From the NCBI GenBank assembly GCA_009827205.1, contig WUAK01000062.1:1-11757 (forward strand): a stretch of DNA of 11,757 nucleotides, read 5' to 3'. Positions 7,176 through 11,757 of the stretch are shown here, piece after piece. The translations under genes and the position numbers were made by a program. The notes under the pieces are model-generated. The model worked only from the letters and a program-made list of their open reading frames with translations. It had not been told where the DNA came from and did not search any database. This DNA comes from Phycisphaeraceae bacterium (GTDB lineage: Bacteria > Planctomycetota > Phycisphaerae > Phycisphaerales > UBA1924). Numbering within the stretch: the first letter of the stretch is position 1; the number at the start of each line of letters is the position of its first letter.

Positions 7176-8603
7176 TTATAAAGTCTTGAACGCTTCGATC
7201 GCCGCCTGGCGAGTGACCTTCACGTCCACAATCGGGTCCGGGTAGTCCAGCGAGGAGCGGAGCAGGCCCGGGATTTGACTGGGGTCGTGGATCGAGCCGC
7301 CCTCGACATCCCGGAGTTCGGGGACGAACCTGCGGATGAACGCCCCCTCTGGGTCGAACTTCTTGGACTGGGAGTACGGATTGAAGATCCTGAAATACGG
7401 CGCCGCGTCTGTCCCAGTCGAGGCGGACCATTGCCACCCGCCGTTGTTCGCCGAGAGATCGCCGTCGATGAGATGCCTCATGAAGAATCGCTCGCCACGG
7501 CGCCAGTCGAGGAAGAGGTTCTTTGTGTAGAACATCGCCACAATCATGCGCAGCCGGTTGTGCATCCAGCCCGTTTCGGTGAGTTGCCTCATCGCCGCAT
7601 CGACGATGGGTACACCGGTCCGCCCCTCACACCATGCCTCGTGATAGTCGTCATTGTTGTTCCATACGAGCTGTTCGGTCTCGAGCTTGAACGCACGGTG
7701 CCGCGACAGTCTCGGGAAGCCAACCAAGAGGTGCTTGTAGAATTCGCGCCAGATGAGCTCCGAGATCCAGTGGACAGCACCACTGGATCCCGAGTCGACC
7801 TTGCCGTTGTTCGCTTCGATGGCCTTGTGGTAACACGTCCTAAGCGAGATAACACCAGACACCAGATAGGGCGAGAGCGCGCTCGTGCCTGAGACATCAG
7901 GGAAGTCGCGGTCCTCTTTGTAGTCCAGCAATCTGTCGGCTAGGAAGTCTTTGAGCCTCTTGTTCGCTTCCTTCTCACCCGCAGGCCAGTGATCTTCAGC
8001 GCTGATGGCCAACTCGAATCCCGAAACGGCTTCCGGCACGCTGTCGGGAGTGCCGATCATCTCGGTGCGCTTACGCGGCGTCGGCAGCGGGTTCAGCCTG
8101 CTCGTGTCGTCTTTGTACGCCTGGTACCAGGATCTCTTGAAGGGTGAGTAGACCGTGTAATACCCGCCCTTGCCCGTGCGCAGCTCACCCGGTTCGAAAG
8201 CGCACTGATCGGTGAAGCGGTGCACGGCTCGCCCATCTTCCTCAAACACATCGACGACCAGTTCGTCGCGCTCTCGCTCGTTGACCTCGTACTCGTTGTT
8301 GAAGTAGATCGCGTCGCATTCGTGCTCGTGAGCGATAGCACGCAGCAACGCTGGCACACCATCGAAGCGAGGGCTCTCAATAATCTTGAGGGCGATATTT
8401 TTCTCTGCTAGAGCAGCCGACAGCATCGCCAGATTGCGTAGTCTGAATCCGACTTTGACCGGTGCATCGTCGTGGGCTGTCCACTGATCGGGAGTGACCG
8501 CGTAAACAGCGACCACCCCCTGGTCCGAATCGCGGCAGGCGTTATGCAAGGCCGGGTTGTCAGCGAGCCTCAGATCCGACCGAAACCACATCAATGCCCG
8601 CAA
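7176..8603 (-). CDS. phrB: Deoxyribodipyrimidine photolyase, class I (cryptochrome/photolyase family)
   Basis: The enzyme uses blue light and reduced FAD to split UV-induced cyclobutane pyrimidine dimers. From the TTG start (475 aa), an N-terminal antenna domain opens with RALMWFRSDLRLADNPAL. The helical FAD-binding domain holds the family core: GRTGVPIVDAAMRQL near 327-341, GWMHNRLRM, then DGDLSANNGGWQW and TGTDAAPYFRIFNP. The electron-transfer tryptophan triad of E. coli PhrB (W306, W359, W382) is matched in spacing by W314, W367 and W390. TTG at 8603 is preferred because GGGGAGGGG (8617-8609) lies in front, with seven bases from its GGAGG core; this gives the usual short N-terminus. An ATG at 8621 would add six residues but has only a weak site. 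A cryptochrome or a 6-4 specificity is less likely, given near identity to the class I motif set. It diverges from the MsrBA gene. Confidence 0.95.
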   Translation of the reverse strand: MRALMWFRSDLRLADNPALHNACRDSDQGVVAVYAVTPDQWTAHDDAPVKVGFRLRNLAMLSAALAEKNIALKIIESPRFDGVPALLRAIAHEHECDAIYFNNEYEVNERERDELVVDVFEEDGRAVHRFTDQCAFEPGELRTGKGGYYTVYSPFKRSWYQAYKDDTSRLNPLPTPRKRTEMIGTPDSVPEAVSGFELAISAEDHWPAGEKEANKRLKDFLADRLLDYKEDRDFPDVSGTSALSPYLVSGVISLRTCYHKAIEANNGKVDSGSSGAVHWISELIWREFYKHLLVGFPRLSRHRAFKLETEQLVWNNNDDYHEAWCEGRTGVPIVDAAMRQLTETGWMHNRLRMIVAMFYTKNLFLDWRRGERFFMRHLIDGDLSANNGGWQWSASTGTDAAPYFRIFNPYSQSKKFDPEGAFIRRFVPELRDVEGGSIHDPSQIPGLLRSSLDYPDPIVDVKVTRQAAIEAFKTL

Positions 8604-8608
8604 AGCAG

Positions 8609-8617
8609 CCCCTCCCC
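8609..8617 (-). promoter_or_regulatory. Ribosome-binding site favouring a TTG start of the photolyase gene
   Basis: GGGGAGGGG read on the minus strand; its GGAGG core is seven bases from TTG at 8603. It lies inside the frame that begins at ATG 8621, so it cannot serve that start. The ATG at 8591 is too far downstream. Confidence 0.5.
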
Positions 8618-8631
8618 GCATTCCAGATCCA

Positions 8632-8681
8632 TGAATCCGTCTCAGAAAGCCGATTCGACTGTATCCGCCCCCGCGGATTCA
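8632..8681. repeat. Nested inverted repeats in the photolyase/MsrBA divergent region
   Basis: TGAATCCG (8632-8639) is the exact inverse complement of CGGATTCA (8674-8681). Inside it, ATCCGC (8663-8668) pairs with GCGGAT (8673-8678) across four C residues. Both share the right half, so two alternative dyads exist. The 130-base region must hold promoters in both directions. A regulator-binding role is possible but unproven, as the arms are short. Confidence 0.35.
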
Positions 8682-8751
8682 GCGAATGTATGGTGGCGGT
8701 ACGACGAGCCCGGATCGGGAATAATGAGCCGCGAAACAAGGTTGAATAAGC

Positions 8752-9864
8752 ATGAAGCACACGAAACTTCTGGCGTTATCGGTGATCATGGGCATGGGTC
8801 TGGCCCTTGGCATGTACGCCCTGTACATGAAGGCCGTGACGACCACGGCCCAGGACAGCGCCAGACTCGTGAGCATCGAGCCAGACGAAGAGGAAACACG
8901 ATTGAGAAAGGTCTCCAAGACAGGTCACGACATCACCCCCCTCTCCAGATCGCAGGTTGAGAAGCTCGCGAGCACACTCGACGAGGAAACCTACAGAATC
9001 ACACAGAAGGCCGGCACCGAACCCGCACACTGCGGCACACTCCTCGACAACAAGCGCGAGGGTGTCTATTCGTGCGTGGTCTGCGGCTTGCCGCTCTTCT
9101 CAAGCGAGCACAAGTTCGATTCGGGCTCTGGCTGGCCAAGCTTCTATCGGGAGTACGACCCGGAGCACGTCAAGCGTTTGCCCGACAACTCGATCGCATT
9201 CATGCCTCGCATCGAGATCGAGTGCGCCAGGTGCGATGCACACCTCGGTCATGTGTTCGACGACGGCCCAAGACCGACAGGTGAGAGACACTGCTTGAAC
9301 TCGGCGTCGCTCGTCTTTACAGACAAAGGCGCCGAACTTCCCGTGCAGCACACAGCTCACGCATCTGCCGCTCCGACCGCAACTGAGACCGCGTACTTCG
9401 CGGGCGGCTGCTTCTGGGGCATCGAGCACTACTTCCAGAAAGGCGAAGGTGTGCTTGAGGCGGTCAGCGGCTACATGCAGGGCAGGACCGACAACCCGAC
9501 GTACAAAGAGATCTGCTACGAGGACACCGGGCACGCCGAGGCAGTCAAGGTTGTCTTCGATCCGACGAAGATCTCGTACGAAGAACTCCTGCGTGCATTC
9601 TTCATCATGCATGACCCGACTCAGCTCAACCGCCAGGGCCCCGACTTTGGAACCCAGTACCGCTCGGGCATCTACTACGTCAGCGACGAGCAGAAAGAGA
9701 AAGCCGATGCGTTCATCAAGGTTCTGACGGATGAGGAAGTCTACAAGAGGCCGATCGTGACGGAAGTCGAGAAGGCCGAGACCTTCTGGGAGGCCGAGGA
9801 CTACCACCAGGACTACATACTCAAGACAGGCCGGGCGTGCCACGTTCGGAATCCCTGGAACTAA
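8752..9864 (+). CDS. msrBA: Membrane-anchored bifunctional methionine sulfoxide reductase MsrB-MsrA
   Basis: The 370-aa protein reduces both epimers of methionine sulfoxide in damaged proteins. An N-terminal hydrophobic segment (about 5-28, with lysines at 2 and 5) is a signal anchor or signal peptide, placing the enzyme outside the cytoplasm. MsrB spans about 55-195, with zinc-binding CxxC pairs C108/C111 and C158/C161, FDSGSGWPSF (122-131), and catalytic C181 in GERHCLNSASLVF. MsrA spans about 212-370, with catalytic C220 in GGCFWG and a likely recycling C363 in GRACHVRNPW. The resolving cysteine of some MsrB enzymes (SGCGW) is Ser126 here; C94 in AHCGTLLDN is an alternative. The B-A order is the reverse of the A-B order of neisserial PilB. 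Only a weak AAGG precedes the ATG. It is divergent from the photolyase gene, and a hairpin lies 28 bases after the stop. Confidence 0.95.
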   Translation: MKHTKLLALSVIMGMGLALGMYALYMKAVTTTAQDSARLVSIEPDEEETRLRKVSKTGHDITPLSRSQVEKLASTLDEETYRITQKAGTEPAHCGTLLDNKREGVYSCVVCGLPLFSSEHKFDSGSGWPSFYREYDPEHVKRLPDNSIAFMPRIEIECARCDAHLGHVFDDGPRPTGERHCLNSASLVFTDKGAELPVQHTAHASAAPTATETAYFAGGCFWGIEHYFQKGEGVLEAVSGYMQGRTDNPTYKEICYEDTGHAEAVKVVFDPTKISYEELLRAFFIMHDPTQLNRQGPDFGTQYRSGIYYVSDEQKEKADAFIKVLTDEEVYKRPIVTEVEKAETFWEAEDYHQDYILKTGRACHVRNPWN

Positions 9865-9892
9865 CGACTTCTGACGAAAGACCACTCCTATC

Positions 9893-9924
9893 CATCGCCC
9901 GCATGCACTACGATGCGGGCGATG
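9893..9924 (+). promoter_or_regulatory. Perfect 12-bp hairpin spanning both possible starts of the next gene
   Basis: CATCGCCCGCAT (9893-9904) is exactly complementary to ATGCGGGCGATG (9913-9924), with an 8-base loop. It begins 28 bases after the msrBA stop. The right arm contains both in-frame ATG codons (9913 and 9922) of the prepilin-like gene. Only a broken T-rich tail follows (CTTCGTTT), so it is at best a weak intrinsic terminator. In a read-through transcript it would bury the start codons. Confidence 0.6.
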
Positions 9925-10584
9925 CTTCGTTTACGTGCCTTCACACTCATCGAACTGCTCGTCGTGATCGCGATCATCGCGCTTCTGATCGGCATCCTGC
10001 TCCCGACGCTGAGCGCCGCCCGCAAGACTGGTGAGCAGGCGCTCTGCATGAGCAACCTGCGCCAGATTGGGACAGCGTGCACCATGTACGCCGACGCGAA
10101 CGATGGCTGGTCACCCGCGCTCGGTGTGCCCTGGGGGCGTGCTCCATTCTGGGCGCTCGTTGTGCAGGAGTACGCCGACAGCGACGGGTACTCGGAGCGT
10201 TCGAGTCTCATCTGCCCCACCGCCGACCGTTTCAACGGGCGAGGCATGACGCGGACATACGCGGTTAACGTCACCGGGCTCGCCGGTGAGCCCGGCGATC
10301 GAGCCAACTACGACTCGGGCTTTGTACACGTGCCTATCTGGCAAGTGCAGAGACCGAGCGAGGTCGCCTGGTACGTCGATTCATTCGCAGCAGACATCAC
10401 TGGAGGCGGCCCGCCCCCCACCAGAACGCTCTCGACCATCGATTTTCGCAGCCAAGAGCACATCGGCACACGCCTGGGCACGTACCACGGGAGTGATATG
10501 AACGCCTTCAACGCCGCAAGGTTCGACACCTCGGCCCAGTCACACAAAGATGTCTCGGAGCGATGGACACGCCCACTCCCATGA
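9913..10584 (+). CDS. Prepilin-type secreted protein, H-X9-DG-like motif degenerate
   Basis: The 223-aa protein has a type IV prepilin N-terminus: leader MRAMLRLRA, cleavage A9|F10 (Ala rather than the usual Gly), E14 at mature +5, and a membrane helix (about 12-32, FTLIELLVVIAIIALLIG). The body has CMSNLRQIGTA (45-55) and a second cysteine in ICP (101), in the layout of planctomycete pseudopilin-like proteins. Near the C-terminus H192 is followed by nine residues, then A202-R203 where D-G would stand, so the H-X9-DG motif is lost. The ATG at 9913 (or 9922) lacks a ribosome-binding site and sits within a perfect hairpin. The next gene starts 16 bases after the stop, and its ribosome-binding site lies in the gap. 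Function unknown: it could be a minor pseudopilin or a surface-exposed membrane protein, perhaps serving the adjacent dehydrogenase. Confidence 0.85.
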   Translation: MRAMLRLRAFTLIELLVVIAIIALLIGILLPTLSAARKTGEQALCMSNLRQIGTACTMYADANDGWSPALGVPWGRAPFWALVVQEYADSDGYSERSSLICPTADRFNGRGMTRTYAVNVTGLAGEPGDRANYDSGFVHVPIWQVQRPSEVAWYVDSFAADITGGGPPPTRTLSTIDFRSQEHIGTRLGTYHGSDMNAFNAARFDTSAQSHKDVSERWTRPLP

Positions 10585-10587
10585 TTC

Positions 10588-10593
10588 AAGGAG
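10588..10593 (+). promoter_or_regulatory. Ribosome-binding site that sets the sugar dehydrogenase start
   Basis: AAGGAG stands seven bases before ATG 10601, supporting this start over the in-frame ATG at 10550, which lies inside the upstream gene. Confidence 0.6.
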
Positions 10594-10600
10594 CACAACG

Positions 10601-11757
10601 ATGTTGACAGCCGCATGTCTCGCGATCACGGCACTCGCCTTGAACCCGGAGCCGGACCCCGACAACGGCGGTCTCACGCTCCCGGAGGGATTTGGCGCCG
10701 TTGTCGTCCATGAAGGTGTCGGCCCCGCCAGGCACATCGCAGTGCGCGAGAATGGTGACCTCTACGTCGCGCTCCGCAGGAACCGTGGCGGCGGGATCGT
10801 CTGCATCCGCGACGAGGACGGCGACTTCAAAGCCGACCGTGTCGAGAAGTTCGGGCAAGTTCAGGGCACGGGCATCGCGATCCGCGACAACTGGCTCTAC
10901 TTCGGAGGCGATTTCCAGATCGTCCGGTTCGAGCTCCCCGAAGATTCGCTCACTCCAGTCGGTGACTTCGAACGCATCGTCTTCGGATTCGTGCAAGAAG
11001 GCCAGCATGCGGCAAAGCCGATCGACTTCGGCGCCGACGGGAAGCTCTACGTGAACTGCGGCGCACCGTCCAATGCCTGCCAGCAGCTCTCGCGCACACC
11101 GGGATCGCCCGGCATGGACCCTTGCCCGCTGCTCGAGTACTGCGGCGGGATCTGGGTGTACGACCCAGACACCAAGGACCAGGAGCACCCAGCCGACGGC
11201 GAACGATTCGCCACCGGCCTGCGCCATTGCGTTGCGATCGACGAACACGACGGCGCGATCTACACGGTGATGCACGGGCGGGATCAGCTCGACACGCTCT
11301 TCTCTGAGCACTTCGACAACGCACAGAACGCGGAGCTTCCCGCTGAGGAGATGCACCGGCTCACCCAAGATTCAAACGCGGGCTGGCCCTACACCTACTG
11401 GGACGGGATGAAGGACGAACGCATGGTCGCGCCCGAGTACGGCGGCGACGGCGAGCAAATCTCAGACAACGACGATTTCCAGGACCCTATCCAAGCGTTC
11501 CCGGCGCACTGGGCGCCCAACGCGATCATGATCTACGAGGGCGAGCAGTTCCCTGAGCGATACCGTGGCGGCGCGTTCGTCGCGTTCCACGGCTCGTGGA
11601 ACCGCGCGCCGTTCCCACAAGCCGGGTACAAGGTCACGTTTACACCGATGGACGGCGGCGAAGTCGCGGGTGACTACGAAGTGTTCGCCGACGGCTTTGC
11701 AGGAAGTCCAGAGATCAGATCCCCCCGCGACGCCCAGCATCGCCCGATGGGGCTCGC
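10601..11757 (+). CDS. PQQ-dependent sugar/L-sorbosone dehydrogenase-like protein (3' partial)
   Basis: The frame stays open to the window end (385 codons read). It matches the beta-propeller PQQ sugar dehydrogenase/sorbosone dehydrogenase group, periplasmic enzymes that oxidise sugars or aldehydes. Visible signatures are PARHIAVRENGDLYVAL (42-58), ADGKLYVNCGAPSNAC (145-160), ATGLRHCVAI (204-213), GWPYTYW (261-267), HWAPNAIMIYEGEQFPERY (303-321), then FHGSWNR (329-335) and the terminal HRPMGL (380-385). Cysteines at 153, 160, 175 and 181 cluster and suggest disulfides, fitting export. The N-terminus (MLTAACLAITALALNPEP) is hydrophobic but lacks a basic residue, so the signal peptide is weak. 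An in-frame ATG at 10550 would supply arginines but overlaps the prepilin gene. Planctomycete relatives often carry a C-terminal cytochrome c domain; that part is beyond the window. Probably co-transcribed with the prepilin-like gene. Confidence 0.85.
   Translation, partial: MLTAACLAITALALNPEPDPDNGGLTLPEGFGAVVVHEGVGPARHIAVRENGDLYVALRRNRGGGIVCIRDEDGDFKADRVEKFGQVQGTGIAIRDNWLYFGGDFQIVRFELPEDSLTPVGDFERIVFGFVQEGQHAAKPIDFGADGKLYVNCGAPSNACQQLSRTPGSPGMDPCPLLEYCGGIWVYDPDTKDQEHPADGERFATGLRHCVAIDEHDGAIYTVMHGRDQLDTLFSEHFDNAQNAELPAEEMHRLTQDSNAGWPYTYWDGMKDERMVAPEYGGDGEQISDNDDFQDPIQAFPAHWAPNAIMIYEGEQFPERYRGGAFVAFHGSWNRAPFPQAGYKVTFTPMDGGEVAGDYEVFADGFAGSPEIRSPRDAQHRPMGL

Noticed and set aside
6617..7189. 190-aa plus-strand open frame
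   Set aside because: It is antisense to the alcohol dehydrogenase, whose zinc ligands are all intact.
9100..9885. 261-aa minus-strand open frame
   Set aside because: It is antisense to MsrBA; shadow of the real gene.
10586..11368. 260-aa minus-strand open frame
   Set aside because: It is antisense to the dehydrogenase gene, whose plus frame carries clear family motifs. The reverse frame has Val/Glu/Asp-rich shadow composition.

Overview
The window looks like chromosome of a Planctomycetota bacterium, most likely of the Phycisphaerae type. The reasons are the GC-rich coding sequence, the QKP form of a Gfo/Idh/MocA oxidoreductase, an ECF-like sigma factor with a long membrane-spanning C-terminal extension, two prepilin-type (GFTxxELLVVIA) secreted proteins of which one has an exact H-X9-DG motif, and a PQQ-dependent sugar/sorbosone dehydrogenase. 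This assignment is inferred from gene content; there is no rRNA or other marker here. I see no mobile element, CRISPR array, tRNA or rRNA, and no gene-free stretch longer than 211 bases.

Layout. 1-1188 (+) is the 3' part of a Gfo/Idh/MocA oxidoreductase. A 211-base gap follows, holding a perfect 10-bp hairpin and a tentative ECF-type promoter. 1400-3777 (+) is a two-gene unit: a sigma factor fused to a membrane segment and a roughly 275-residue C-terminal domain, joined by a TAATG overlap to a prepilin-like H-X9-DG protein. On the minus strand, 3852-4349 is a DCC-family (DUF393) thiol-disulfide oxidoreductase. Divergent from it (4446-6085, +) are a single-pass membrane protein and an HTTM (vitamin K-dependent gamma-carboxylase-like) multipass protein, coupled by a GTGA overlap. 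6092-8603 (-) carries a zinc alcohol dehydrogenase and a class I DNA photolyase. Divergent from the photolyase is a membrane-anchored MsrB-MsrA fusion (8752-9864, +). A second prepilin-like protein (9913-10584, +) and the 5' part of a PQQ-dependent sugar dehydrogenase (10601 to the window end, +) complete the window; their close spacing suggests an operon.

How the genes may work together. The photolyase and MsrBA share a 130-base divergent control region and repair DNA and protein damage from light and oxidants. The DCC/single-pass/HTTM group looks like one membrane redox or modification unit of unknown substrate. The sigma factor with its coupled prepilin-like partner resembles an envelope-sensing regulator made with a secreted partner. 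These joint roles are inferences from gene order. The parts most worth testing are the sigma/prepilin pair, the HTTM group, and a perfect 12-bp hairpin whose right arm contains both possible start codons of the second prepilin-like gene.
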